From NCBI GenBank assembly GCA_017518415.1, contig JAFWVC010000035.1, positions 1 to 61,127 of the forward strand: a stretch of 61,127 nucleotides of DNA, read 5' to 3'. This DNA is from Clostridia bacterium. Its GTDB lineage: Bacteria; Bacillota; Clostridia; Oscillospirales; Acutalibacteraceae. Every line of letters begins with the position of its first letter. The first letter of the stretch is position 1. Positions 41,204 to 49,328 of the stretch are shown in pieces. Made by a program: the position numbers and the translations under genes. The notes under the pieces are model-generated. The model did not search any database and had not been told where the DNA came from. It was given only the letters and a program-made list of their open reading frames with translations.

Positions 41204-41313
41204 CACCTTCTCTTCCAATGCTATAACTATTTTGAGAAAAATAAAGAACTTTTTTGACGGGCGGGCGCGGGTGTTTTCCGATGCCGCGAAAAAAATCGGA
41301 CGGCCTGCACACT

Positions 41314-41346
41314 TTGACAAAAACAGCGCTCTTCGTTCTTTATAAT
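41314..41346 (+). promoter_or_regulatory. Spo0A-type promoter of spoIIE with 21-base spacer
   Basis: Perfect TTGACA (41314-41319) and perfect TATAAT (41341-41346) separated by 21 bases instead of 17. B. subtilis spoIIE and spoIIG promoters have the same stretched spacing and need Spo0A-P. The -35 is overlapped by TTTGACA (41313-41319), whose complement TGTCAAA is one mismatch from the 0A box TGTCGAA. Confidence 0.7.
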
Positions 41347-41371
41347 GAGGCTTACAAGGAGGGGGAGGACG

Positions 41372-43693
41372 TTGAAAAAGACGGAAAGCGGACAGGCTGT
41401 GTTGTCGTCGGCCAGGGAAAGTGCGGCGATGCAGCTGTTGATGATGGGTGCGTGGAGTTTATTGGGCTTTATGCTTCCCGGGGCGTTGCTGTACGGGGGG
41501 CTGTCGCCGTTTGGCGTGGGGCTGGCGGCGTCAATAGGCGGGCCGATGGCGCTGCCGGTGTATCTGGCCGTTGCGGCCGGTTATATCATACGGCACGGAA
41601 TCACCTTTTCCGTACGGTATGTGGTGGCGGTGACGGCGGCGGCCGGCGTGCGGTGGGTGCTCGGCGGGATGCCGCGGCTGACAGGGCACAGGTTGTTTTC
41701 GCCCGTTAACGCCGGCGGATCGCTGCTTGTCAGCGGATTGGCCACCCTCGGTTTTTCCGGGGCCGGATGGTATCCTGTTTTATTAATCGGGATCGAAAGC
41801 ATTCTGGCCGCCGGCTTCGCCTGCCTGGCTACATGTGTGTATTCGCTGCGGCCGGGTGCGGCAGAGCAGCACACGGAGTTTGAAAAAGGCGCATTGGCCT
41901 GTGTGGCGGCCGTGGCTCTGCTGGCCGCGTCGTCGGTGCATTTCGGCGGGATCGCTCCGGGCCGGATCCTGGCCGCATCCGCCGTACTGCTGGCTGCCCG
42001 GTTCAGCGGGACGGCCGGCGGCATGATCGGCGTGCTGATGGGAACGCTGCTGGCACTTTCGGGCGAACATCCGATCCTGACCGCCGTTTCCTTTGCGGCC
42101 GGCGGCATGCTGGCGGGTGTGCTGACCAGGCGGGGCAAAATTGCGCAGGCAGCCGGATTTTTCCTGCTTTCCGTGGCTGTGGCCCTGATCGGCCGGGACA
42201 AGACGGAGGCCGCCGTGCAGGTGTATGAGGCGGGCGCCGCCGTATTGCTGTTTTTGGCGCTTCCGCATATACTGGAGGATAAAATCCATGCGCTCGCGGG
42301 GCAGGCGCAGCCCCTTGCGGCCGGCAGCGAAGGGGTCCGCATGACGTTGGCCGGGCAGCTGGATCTGACGGCAAAAGCCATGCGTGAGGTAGCCGGAACA
42401 GTGGACGCGGTATCGGGAAAAATGGCGTGGCTGGGTTTGCCGGATATCGGTACGATGTACCGCGGTGTGACGCAGGAGGTGTGCCGCTCCTGCAACCGAT
42501 ACAAAGATTGCTGGAACGACGGATTTTCCGCGACGATGGACGGATTCAACCGCTTGACGACGGTGCTGCGGGAAAAAGGCAAGGCTGCGGCAAAAGACGT
42601 CGATGCACCGCTGAATCAATGCAGATATCTGGACCGGGTGCTTACCCGCGTCAACGAAGGATACAGGGAACAACTCATACGGGAAAGCGCCTTCCGCCGC
42701 CTGGCGGATCTGCGCAAGACGGTGACGGAGCAGTTTTCCGGTATGGCGGACGTGTTGGGAGACTTGAGCCTGTCCGTTTCTCAGCAGCGGCGCAGCGACC
42801 CGGAAACGGCCCGTCGTGTAGCCGCGCTGTGCCGCCGGTACGGGTTGACGCAGGTGTGCGTCGCCTGCGAAATAGGGGAGCAGCAGCGCATGAGCATATA
42901 TATCCAGGCTTCAGACCGGGAGGCGGATTGGCAGCAGGAGTCCTTTCTGCGTGAAATGCGGATCCTCTGCGCACGGCGCTTTCTGCCGCCGCAGAGCGAG
43001 CGGATCGCGGCACATACCGTGCGCCTGCAATTGGAGGAAAAACCGCGTTACGCCGTGCAGATTGCCTGCGCGCAGCTTTCCTGCAGCGGAGAAAAGTACT
43101 GCGGGGATGCCGTGGAGCATTTTTATCGCCGGGACGGCAGCTTTATTACCGTGCTCAGCGACGGAATGGGCAGCGGCGGACGGGCGGCCGTGGACGGCGC
43201 TATGGCTGCCGGCCTGACGGCACGGCTGATGCAGGCGGGCCTGCAGGCGGACAGCGTGCTGCGGCTGGTCAATTCGGCCCTGATGGCCAAGGGAGGAGAT
43301 GAAAGCCTGGCTACGCTGGATGTGGTGCGCATCAACCCGTATACCGGGCAGATGAGTTGCTGCAAGGCCGGGGCGGCGGCCTCCTTCCTGCGCAGTGCAC
43401 AGGGCATCTGCCGTATAGAAAAGGCCTGCCTGCCGATCGGCATCCTGCGGGAGATCTCTTTTGAAGAAAGCCGTTTTATCCTGGTTGACAAGGACGTGCT
43501 GTTGTTGGTCAGCGACGGCGTGCTTTCCACAGGATACGGGTGGGTGGAACAGTTGCTGGAAGAGTTCGATCCCTCTGCCGGCCGCCTGCAGACGCTGGTT
43601 TCGGCAGTGGCGCGACAAGCCCGTCAAAAGCAGAAGCAGGATCATGAGGACGATATTACGGTGGTGGCGTTGCGGCTGGCGGCGGAACGATGA
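41372..43693 (+). CDS. spoIIE: Stage II sporulation protein E (membrane PP2C phosphatase)
   Basis: 773 residues. About ten hydrophobic helices fill the first ~310 residues, followed by the regulatory/FtsZ-interacting region and a C-terminal PP2C domain (from about 560). The PP2C metal motifs are visible: VLSDGMGSGGRA (about 595-606), the GDESLATLDVV strand, LLLVSDGVLSTG (about 710-721), and the final DDITVVALRL. SpoIIE dephosphorylates SpoIIAA to release sigma-F in the forespore and acts at the polar septum. TTG at 41372 is the start: AAGGAGGGGGAGG precedes it, and the ATG nine codons earlier lies inside the -10 element. Confidence 0.95.
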   Translation: MKKTESGQAVLSSARESAAMQLLMMGAWSLLGFMLPGALLYGGLSPFGVGLAASIGGPMALPVYLAVAAGYIIRHGITFSVRYVVAVTAAAGVRWVLGGMPRLTGHRLFSPVNAGGSLLVSGLATLGFSGAGWYPVLLIGIESILAAGFACLATCVYSLRPGAAEQHTEFEKGALACVAAVALLAASSVHFGGIAPGRILAASAVLLAARFSGTAGGMIGVLMGTLLALSGEHPILTAVSFAAGGMLAGVLTRRGKIAQAAGFFLLSVAVALIGRDKTEAAVQVYEAGAAVLLFLALPHILEDKIHALAGQAQPLAAGSEGVRMTLAGQLDLTAKAMREVAGTVDAVSGKMAWLGLPDIGTMYRGVTQEVCRSCNRYKDCWNDGFSATMDGFNRLTTVLREKGKAAAKDVDAPLNQCRYLDRVLTRVNEGYREQLIRESAFRRLADLRKTVTEQFSGMADVLGDLSLSVSQQRRSDPETARRVAALCRRYGLTQVCVACEIGEQQRMSIYIQASDREADWQQESFLREMRILCARRFLPPQSERIAAHTVRLQLEEKPRYAVQIACAQLSCSGEKYCGDAVEHFYRRDGSFITVLSDGMGSGGRAAVDGAMAAGLTARLMQAGLQADSVLRLVNSALMAKGGDESLATLDVVRINPYTGQMSCCKAGAAASFLRSAQGICRIEKACLPIGILREISFEESRFILVDKDVLLLVSDGVLSTGYGWVEQLLEEFDPSAGRLQTLVSAVARQARQKQKQDHEDDITVVALRLAAER

Positions 43694-43761
43694 AAAATCC
43701 CCGGATATTTTGCCGTTTTACGGCCATACTGTCCTTGTCAAGGACGGAAAGGGGATAAAGA

Positions 43762-43941
43762 ATGAGTAATCAGATCAAAAATACGTGTAAAGGTGTAATG
43801 CTTGGCATGCTGGCAGGGATGGCCGCGGCGGCTATCGGTCTTTGGTGCCTGAAAAACAACCGGCGCGGCATCCGCAAGAACATCGGCAAAGCGCTGCACA
43901 GCATCGGCAATCTGGTGGATAACGTGACCAACATGTTCTGA
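43762..43941 (+). CDS. Small membrane protein downstream of spoIIE
   Basis: 59 residues starting ATG at 43762 after GGAAAGGGG. One hydrophobic segment (about 12-30: VMLGMLAGMAAAAIGLWCL) is followed by a basic, amphipathic tail (KNNRRGIRKNIGKALHSIG, then NLVDNVTNMF). The glycine/alanine-rich helix plus basic tail resembles small YtxH-like proteins, but I cannot assign a family. It lies 68 bases after spoIIE with no terminator between them, so it may belong to the spoIIE transcript. It is convergent with the LysM-GH18 gene, only five bases apart at the 3' ends. Confidence 0.6.
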   Translation: MSNQIKNTCKGVMLGMLAGMAAAAIGLWCLKNNRRGIRKNIGKALHSIGNLVDNVTNMF

Positions 43942-43946
43942 TGCCG

Positions 43947-45227
43947 TCAGGCATTTTTCCGGATCTGCAGCAGGGCGCCGAGCAATGCGGTGTTTTGTGC
44001 AAACGGACGCATGAAGTTCCAGTATCCTATCCTTTGTAAAGCATTATCCCTTGCCAGATTTATTTTGGAGAGAACGCTTCGTACGTCCTCAAACCACACG
44101 ACGCGGGCGGTGCCGTCGCCCCCGGTATAGTAAAAATACGGGGCGGCGGCCGTCTCGTCGAAGAGGATTTCAGCCCGGTTGGCGGCGGCGATCCGTATTG
44201 CCTGCTGGTTGCCGACGGTAACGGCCATCGTTACGCCCTGCTCGTACGGTAGCGGCCAATCGTACGCATAGTTGGGAATGCCGAGCGATATCTTTTCCCT
44301 CGGAATCTCGCTGATGGCATAGCGCAGCACGCGCGTTACCTGATTCAAAGGGGCGACCGCCATCGGCGGGCCATAGGTATATCCCCATTCATAGGTCATC
44401 AAAAAAACGGCGTCGGCGATCTGTCCGATCCGGCGGTAGTCGTGCGCCTCATACAGCAATCCGCTCTGATCGGCGGAGGTTTTGGGCGCTAAATCCACAT
44501 GGACGGAAAAGCCTTCCGGGGATAACCGCTCCCGCATGTAGCGGATAAAGGCCGCAAAATCGTCTGCCAGGGCGGGATCTACGTATTCAAAATCAATATC
44601 GAGGCCGGCATATCCTTTTTCCGTCATGACGGCCAGCAGCTTTTCCGCCAGCGTGCGCTGTAAGGCAGGCGTACGCAGCATATAGGCGGTCAGCTCGCTG
44701 CTGAAACGCCCGTTTTCATCCAGAGAGGAGAACAAAAGGATAGGGCTGACCTGCTGTTCTTTAAGGTCGGCCAGTATCTGTGCGTCCTGCGGAGGGATCA
44801 GTTCGCCGGCGCGGGTAAAGCCGTATCCGAACACCGTCAGTTCGGTCAGGAAGGGGAGGGTCTGCCGCAGAAGAGTGCGGTCAATGTAAGGATAAATATA
44901 TCCGCCGACCGAAAAAACAGCCTCCGGTTCCTGCTGCCAGGCGGTGACCAGCGTTTCGCCGGTATAAAGCGGGCGGGCGGCCGTCTGCGGATTGAGCTGC
45001 CGCAGCCGCGCCTGAGAGATGCCGGCGTCTGCGGCCACGCTTGCGAGCGTATCGCCGGTGCGCACCGTGTAAACGGACGCCGGAAACAGGATCAGCAATG
45101 CCTGCCCCACAACGGGAAAGTCCTGCGGCGTCAGGCCGTTGATTTGCAGCAGCAGCGTATACGGAATGCCGTATACGGCGGCAATGCCGGAAAGAGTTTC
45201 ACCCGGCGCCACGATATGAATCGGCAT
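43947..45227 (-). CDS. LysM-GH18 spore cortex/coat hydrolase (SleL/YaaH-like)
   Basis: 426 residues, the size of SleL. Two N-terminal LysM domains (IHIVAPGETLSGIAAVYGIP, residues 3-47; VYTVRTGDTLASVAADAGIS, about 52-96) precede a GH18 barrel. The GH18 catalytic motif is GLDIDFEY (about 205), with MTYEWGYTYGPPMAVAPL further on. SleL/YaaH acts on cortex fragments as an N-acetylglucosaminidase or coat hydrolase during germination. It lacks a signal peptide, as expected for a mother-cell-made spore protein. ATG at 45227 follows AAAGGAG. Confidence 0.88.
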   Translation of the reverse strand: MPIHIVAPGETLSGIAAVYGIPYTLLLQINGLTPQDFPVVGQALLILFPASVYTVRTGDTLASVAADAGISQARLRQLNPQTAARPLYTGETLVTAWQQEPEAVFSVGGYIYPYIDRTLLRQTLPFLTELTVFGYGFTRAGELIPPQDAQILADLKEQQVSPILLFSSLDENGRFSSELTAYMLRTPALQRTLAEKLLAVMTEKGYAGLDIDFEYVDPALADDFAAFIRYMRERLSPEGFSVHVDLAPKTSADQSGLLYEAHDYRRIGQIADAVFLMTYEWGYTYGPPMAVAPLNQVTRVLRYAISEIPREKISLGIPNYAYDWPLPYEQGVTMAVTVGNQQAIRIAAANRAEILFDETAAAPYFYYTGGDGTARVVWFEDVRSVLSKINLARDNALQRIGYWNFMRPFAQNTALLGALLQIRKNA

Positions 45228-45250
45228 GGCCTATGCTCCTTTCGTCAATG

Positions 45251-45292
45251 AAAAAAGGATGATTTCCCGTTTTGACAGTGAAATCATCCTTT
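45251..45292 (-). terminator. Terminator/attenuator between the 6S-like region and the LysM-GH18 gene
   Basis: Twelve-base stem AAGGATGATTTC (45255-45266) with 45280-45291. On the minus strand the T-rich tail TTTTTTC follows. It should stop leftward transcripts from the DUF1292 gene. The loop holds the -35 of the rightward promoter at 45272. Confidence 0.75.
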
Positions 45293-45300
45293 ATTTTTAT
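45272..45300 (+). promoter_or_regulatory. Sigma-A promoter for the 6S-like RNA
   Basis: TTGACA (45272-45277), 17-base spacer, TTTTAT (45295-45300), predicting initiation near 45307, exactly at the base of the structured region. Confidence 0.5.
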
Positions 45301-45305
45301 CAGAT

Positions 45306-45500
45306 CCCGCCCGGCCGTATTGCGGCTTGTAAAACCTGCTACCGTTCAGCAGGGTGGGTAAAGCCTCCCGCGGCGTGCAGGCTCCCTTCGTCCCGCCGGA
45401 CCGGCGGGGAGGTCTGCCGTTCGGTCGCGGAGAACAGCTCCCGTTATCAGAGTGTAGTAGGGTTAGAAAGCCGCGGTCCGCGTACCGGGCAGGAAGCGGT
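45306..45500 (+). ncRNA. ssrS: Probable 6S RNA
   Basis: A GC-rich, non-coding stretch of about 195 bases with long-range pairing. The ends CCGCCCGG/CCGGGC (45307-45314 with 45485-45490) and GCGGCTT/AAGCCGC (45322-45328 with about 45467-45473) form a closing stem. An unpaired central region holds a small CCTGCT/AGCAGG hairpin. CTCCCGCG/CGCGGAG and CCCGCCGG/CCGGCGGG form a long terminal stem. This rod-with-bubble form, the length, and a sigma-A promoter at the 5' end suggest 6S RNA, which sequesters sigma-A polymerase. Strand and identity are not certain; I see no tmRNA, SRP or RNase P signature. Confidence 0.5.
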
Positions 45501-45514
45501 CAAGGCGCAGCGGT

Positions 45515-45841
45515 TTATTCTTCCCCTTCTTCCTCCTCATCATCTTCTAATGACTGAACGTCGTATTCTTCCGACAGGCGATCTTCAAAAATTTCCGCCA
45601 CCTCGTCGAACAACGCGTCGTCTTCAATCGGCACCAGCATATCTTCGCCGTTTTCTTCCGTGACCTGCAAAATGATCAGTTCGCCGTCGTCATTCAGACC
45701 GTCGGCGGGATTTTCATGATAGGGGATCAGGGCGACAAAGCGTCCGTCATCGGTCTCAATGCGGTCTAAAATCTCAAACTCGTGCTGTTTTCCGTCTTCG
45801 TCCACTACGGAAAGCAGGTCGGCTTCATTTTCGTTCAGCAT
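45515..45841 (-). CDS. DUF1292 acidic protein
   Basis: 108 residues, very acidic. It carries the DUF1292 core: LLSVVDEDGKQHEFEILDRI followed by FVALIPYHE and ELIILQVTEE. The last ten residues are almost all Asp/Glu. The family (YrzB-like) is common in Firmicutes, often near ruvX and alaS, and has no known function. The ribosome site is AAAAGGAG; its promoter is at 45862-45890. The 3' side abuts the probable 6S RNA. Confidence 0.85.
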   Translation of the reverse strand: MLNENEADLLSVVDEDGKQHEFEILDRIETDDGRFVALIPYHENPADGLNDDGELIILQVTEENGEDMLVPIEDDALFDEVAEIFEDRLSEEYDVQSLEDDEEEEGEE

Positions 45842-45861
45842 AACAACATCTCCTTTTCTTC

Positions 45862-45890
45862 ATCATAGCCTTTTTTTGTTTTCCCGTCAA
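45862..45890 (-). promoter_or_regulatory. Sigma-A promoter of the DUF1292 gene
   Basis: On the minus strand TTGACG (45890-45885), 17-base spacer, TATGAT (45867-45862). Confidence 0.8.
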
Positions 45891-45954
45891 GCACCAATCG
45901 TTCGACAGAAAAGAAAAAGCGCAATAAAACCACGGATTCAGTCGTCCGGCAATA

Positions 45955-45983
45955 TTGACAGAGTAAAAAATATGAGATAGAAT
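45955..45983 (+). promoter_or_regulatory. Sigma-A promoter of the ANTAR regulator-dapL operon
   Basis: TTGACA (45955-45960), 17-base spacer, TAGAAT (45978-45983), 85 bases before the start codon. Confidence 0.85.
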
Positions 45984-46067
45984 ATTTAACAGAAACAAGG
46001 GAAAAACAGGGGGCGGACCGTGCGGCGCACGGATCCGGCCGGGCGGCAGAAAAAGGAGGGGCCGGCG

Positions 46068-46631
46068 GTGTGTAAAATCCTGATCGTATCATCCGGAGAA
46101 AAAAACCGCAGACTGCTTTCCGCCATGGTGCAGGACATACAGCCGGCGGAACTGACCTTTGCCGAAACGGCCGCCGCCGCCCATGCCACGCTGACCGAGT
46201 TTGTGTTCGACTTGATCCTGATCGACGCCAAGCTGTCCGATTCATCCGGCAGCAAGCTGGCGCTGTATGCGGCCCGGCAGACCTCTGCCGGTCTGCTTTA
46301 TATTGCAGCCGCCGGAGAGCCGGATACTTCCCCGCTGGAACAGGCCGGCGTCATCGTATTGGAACGGCCGATCGGCCAGGCGCAGTTCCGCCAGGCAGTG
46401 CGCATGGCGGCGGCGTTCCGCCGGCGGCTGTCGGCCTGGGAGGAGGAAAACCGCCGCCTGCAAACCAAGATCAGTGAAATCAAGCTGATCGACCGGGCCA
46501 AGTGCATTTTGATCCAATATCTGAACATCAACGAACAGCAGGCGCACCGTTATATTGAAAAGCAGGCGATGGACCGGCACAGGACGCGTCGCGAAATTGC
46601 TGAGGGGATTTTGAAAACCTACGAATCGTAA
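46068..46631 (+). CDS. Receiver-ANTAR RNA-binding regulator
   Basis: 187 residues. The N-terminal ~120 residues have a receiver fold. The usual Asp-Asp pair after strand 1 is replaced (LIVSSGEKN), the phospho-acceptor-like Asp is kept (LILIDAKLSD, about 52), and the Lys of strand 5 is Arg (VLERPI). A coiled linker leads to a C-terminal ANTAR domain (about 135-187: IDRAKCILIQYLNINEQQAHR). ANTAR domains bind paired hexanucleotide hairpins in RNA and prevent termination. GTG at 46068 is chosen because AAAAAGGAGGG precedes it. dapL follows 14 bases later, so regulation of nitrogen or amino-acid genes is plausible. Confidence 0.85.
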   Translation: MCKILIVSSGEKNRRLLSAMVQDIQPAELTFAETAAAAHATLTEFVFDLILIDAKLSDSSGSKLALYAARQTSAGLLYIAAAGEPDTSPLEQAGVIVLERPIGQAQFRQAVRMAAAFRRRLSAWEEENRRLQTKISEIKLIDRAKCILIQYLNINEQQAHRYIEKQAMDRHRTRREIAEGILKTYES

Positions 46632-46645
46632 GGAGGAAACCGCTT

Positions 46646-47836
46646 ATGAAAATCAACCGCTGCTATCAACAACTGGAACAAAGCTACCTTTTCTCGACCA
46701 TTGCGCAGAAGGTGCGCGCCTATAAAGAAGCGCACCCGGACGCGGCAGTGATCTCGCTGGGGATCGGCGACGTGACCCGTCCGCTTTGTCCGGCGGTCAC
46801 GCAGGCCATGCAGCAGGCGGTGGCGGAGATGGGAAAGGCCGAAACGTTCCGCGGATACGGGCCGGAGCAGGGGTATGATTTTCTGCGGCAGACGCTGGTG
46901 GCGTATTATGCCCGGCGCGGCGTGACGCTGCAGCCGGATGAGGTGTTCGTCAGCGACGGCGCCAAGAGCGACCTGGGCAATATTCTCGACCTGTTTGACG
47001 CGGACAATACCGTCCTGATTCCGGACCCGGTATACCCGGTGTACGTGGATACCAACCGGATGGCCGGCCGCCGCATTCTTTTCATGGACGCCAACCGGCA
47101 GAACGGCTTTCTGCCGCTGCCCGATCCGTCCGTCCGGGCGGATATCATTTATCTGTGTTCCCCGAACAACCCCACCGGCGCGGTGTATTCCGCCGCGCAG
47201 CTTAAAGCGTTTGTGGACTATGCCCGCGCCCAGCACGCGGTCCTTCTGTTCGACGCGGCGTATGAGGCGTTTATCGAGGATCCGTCCCTGCCGCACAGCA
47301 TTTATGAGATCGAAGGCGCCGATACCTGCGCCATCGAGTTCTGCTCTTTCTCCAAAACGGCCGGTTTTACAGGTACCCGCTGCGGCTATACGGTAGTGCC
47401 GTCCGGCCTGGTGTTTGACGGTATGTCGCTGAACAAAATGTGGCTGCGCCGGCAGACGACCAAGTTCAACGGAGTGCCGTACGTGGTGCAGCGCGGCGCG
47501 GCGGCCGTCTTTTCTCCGCAGGGGGAGGAGCAGATCCGCGCCGGTGTGGAATATTATATGGAAAACGCCCGCACCATTGCCCGGGCGTTGACGGAGATGG
47601 GCGTATGGTTCACCGGCGGACAAAACTCGCCGTACATCTGGATGCAGTGCCCGGACGGGATGCTTTCCTGGGACTTTTTCGGCGCGCTGCTGGAACGGGT
47701 GGGCGTGGTCGGTACGCCGGGTGCCGGCTTCGGCAAAAACGGAGAGGGCTTTTTCCGCCTGACGGCCTTCGGCAGCCACGAAAACACCAGGGCGGCCGTC
47801 GAACGGATGCGGAAGTCCGGTTTGTTCCGGCGTTGA
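46646..47836 (+). CDS. dapL: LL-diaminopimelate aminotransferase
   Basis: 396 residues, fold-type I PLP aminotransferase of the DapL group. ISLGIGDVTRPLCPAV and FRGYGPEQGYDFLR at the N-terminal side are diagnostic. PLP-contacting segments include SDGAKSDLGN (about 107), SPNNPTGAVYS (about 172), and the Schiff-base Lys in SFSKTAGFTGTRCGY (about 236). It converts tetrahydrodipicolinate directly to LL-diaminopimelate in lysine and wall synthesis, bypassing the acyl steps. ATG follows AAGGAGGAAACC. It is the second gene of the ANTAR operon. Confidence 0.95.
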   Translation: MKINRCYQQLEQSYLFSTIAQKVRAYKEAHPDAAVISLGIGDVTRPLCPAVTQAMQQAVAEMGKAETFRGYGPEQGYDFLRQTLVAYYARRGVTLQPDEVFVSDGAKSDLGNILDLFDADNTVLIPDPVYPVYVDTNRMAGRRILFMDANRQNGFLPLPDPSVRADIIYLCSPNNPTGAVYSAAQLKAFVDYARAQHAVLLFDAAYEAFIEDPSLPHSIYEIEGADTCAIEFCSFSKTAGFTGTRCGYTVVPSGLVFDGMSLNKMWLRRQTTKFNGVPYVVQRGAAAVFSPQGEEQIRAGVEYYMENARTIARALTEMGVWFTGGQNSPYIWMQCPDGMLSWDFFGALLERVGVVGTPGAGFGKNGEGFFRLTAFGSHENTRAAVERMRKSGLFRR

Positions 47837-47874
47837 CTTTTTACAAAAAAATAAAAAATCCGCAGTCAAAAGCC

Positions 47875-47903
47875 TTGACAAGTGCGTGCCTATTGGATAT
47901 AAT
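47875..47903 (+). promoter_or_regulatory. Consensus sigma-A promoter of tRNA-Lys
   Basis: Perfect TTGACA (47875-47880), 17-base spacer, perfect TATAAT (47898-47903), 26 bases before the mature tRNA 5' end. Confidence 0.92.
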
Positions 47904-47929
47904 ACATGAGTGCCTTGACGGTGGAATAT

Positions 47930-48005
47930 GACTCATTAGCTCAGTTGGCAGAGCACTTGACTTTTAATCAAGGTGTCCGGGGTTCGAATCCCCGATGGGT
48001 CACCA
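47930..48005 (+). tRNA. tRNA-Lys (anticodon TTT), CCA encoded
   Basis: 76 bases including CCA at 48003-48005. The acceptor stem GACTCAT pairs with ATGGGTC; D-arm GCTC...GAGC; anticodon stem CTTGA/TCAAG with loop CTTTTAA (anticodon TTT at its centre); T-arm CCGGGGTTCGAATCCCCG. Discriminator base A. Confidence 0.97.
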
Positions 48006-48044
48006 GAAAACCTTTTTTGTCAGCTGACAAAAAAGGTTTTCTTT
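48006..48044 (+). terminator. Terminator immediately after tRNA-Lys
   Basis: Perfect palindrome of about 38 bases (GAAAACCTTTTTTGTCAG and its complement) beginning at the tRNA CCA end and closed by TTTTCTTT. Confidence 0.9.
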
Positions 48045-48112
48045 ATATCAAAGCGGTTCCGAAAGATTCGTCAAGATTCCGGCAAGCCGGGATTTACAGG
48101 AGGGCAGCATCG

Positions 48113-49252
48113 ATGGATACTCAAAAAAATGACATTGTCTTGCTTGCGGCAAACAGAGAAAAAACGATCGTCAGAACAAGCGTTATCGGTATCGTTACCA
48201 ATATTCTTCTTGTAGGCTTTAAGGCGTTTGTCGGGCTGGTATCGAACTCGATCGCCGTGATCCTCGATGCGGTCAACAACCTGTCCGACGCGCTTTCTTC
48301 GGTCGTGACCATTATCGGCGCAAAGCTCGGAGCCAAACAGCCGGATAAAAAACACCCGCTCGGTTACGGCAGAATCGAATACCTCAGCTCCATGATCGTC
48401 GCCGCGCTCGTCCTTTACGCCGGCATTACGTCGCTTGTGGAATCAATTAAGAAGATTATCCATCCCGAGGCGGCGGATTACAATACCGTATCTATTATCA
48501 TCATTTCCGTTGCCGTCGTTGTAAAACTGCTGCTCGGGATGTATGTGAAAAAACAAGGAAAGAAAGTTAATTCCGGCGCGCTGGTTGCATCCGGATCAGA
48601 CGCGCTGTTTGATGCGATCCTCTCCTCGTCGGTTCTTGCGTCGGCGGTCGTATATCTGATTTGGAGAGTTTCGCTGGAAGCATACGTCGGCGTCGTGATT
48701 TCCGGCTTTATTATCAAAGCCGGGATGGAAATCATGATTGAAACGCTCAACGATATCGTCGGTAAACGCGAGGATGCGGAAACGACCGGAGAATTGAAAC
48801 GGATCATCTGCGAAGAAGAGAATGTGCTCGGCGCGTATGACGTTATGCTTTTCAATTACGGCCCGAATAAGAATTACGGTTCGGTACACATCGAACTGCC
48901 CGATTCTTTGAGTGTGGACGATGTGGATCGGATCACGAGGAAGATACAGGTCGACGTATTCCATAAAACCGGTATCATCCTGACGGGCATCGGCGTCTAT
49001 TCGTTCAACACCTCCGATGACGAGGCGGCGCAGATGCGCAACGCCCTGCAGAAAACGGTCATGGCTTACGACTGGGCGCTGCAGATGCATGGCTTTTATG
49101 CCGATACCGAAAGAAAAACGGTCCGGTTTGATGTAGTCGTCAGTTTTGACGTTGACCGGACGGAAGCGTTGAATATATTATACCGTGAAGCGACCGCCCT
49201 CTATCCGGATTATCATTTTATGATCGTACCGGATGCCGACGTGGCAGATTGA
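48113..49252 (+). CDS. Cation diffusion facilitator (CDF) transporter, Mn-type metal site
   Basis: 379 residues: six hydrophobic helices in the first ~215 and a cytoplasmic domain (about 220-300), followed by an additional ~80-residue C-terminal extension. The helix-2 site reads NNLSD (N-x3-D) and the helix-5 site SDALFD (D-x3-D). This combination is typical of manganese-exporting CDF proteins rather than the HxxxD sites of zinc types, so Mn2+ efflux is inferred. KHPLGYGRIEYL after helix 2 is a family hallmark. ATG at 48113 is chosen because AGGAGGG precedes it; longer frames run through the tRNA. No clear promoter of its own was found. Confidence 0.9.
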   Translation: MDTQKNDIVLLAANREKTIVRTSVIGIVTNILLVGFKAFVGLVSNSIAVILDAVNNLSDALSSVVTIIGAKLGAKQPDKKHPLGYGRIEYLSSMIVAALVLYAGITSLVESIKKIIHPEAADYNTVSIIIISVAVVVKLLLGMYVKKQGKKVNSGALVASGSDALFDAILSSSVLASAVVYLIWRVSLEAYVGVVISGFIIKAGMEIMIETLNDIVGKREDAETTGELKRIICEEENVLGAYDVMLFNYGPNKNYGSVHIELPDSLSVDDVDRITRKIQVDVFHKTGIILTGIGVYSFNTSDDEAAQMRNALQKTVMAYDWALQMHGFYADTERKTVRFDVVVSFDVDRTEALNILYREATALYPDYHFMIVPDADVAD

Positions 49253-49328
49253 TCAAAAAAACGATGCTTTTCGGTTGCCGGAAAGCGTACGGCTTTCGCG
49301 CAAAAAAACGGAAGGAGGCCGGCTGATT

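Noticed and set aside
45340-45370. AGGGTGGGTAAAGCC as a T-box core
   Set aside because: The ACC of the T-box consensus is missing and no antiterminator/terminator pair or synthetase gene follows; 6S-like folding explains the region better.
45306-45510. SRP RNA, tmRNA, RNase P RNA or a cobalamin riboswitch
   Set aside because: None of the diagnostic conserved blocks of these RNAs is present on either strand.
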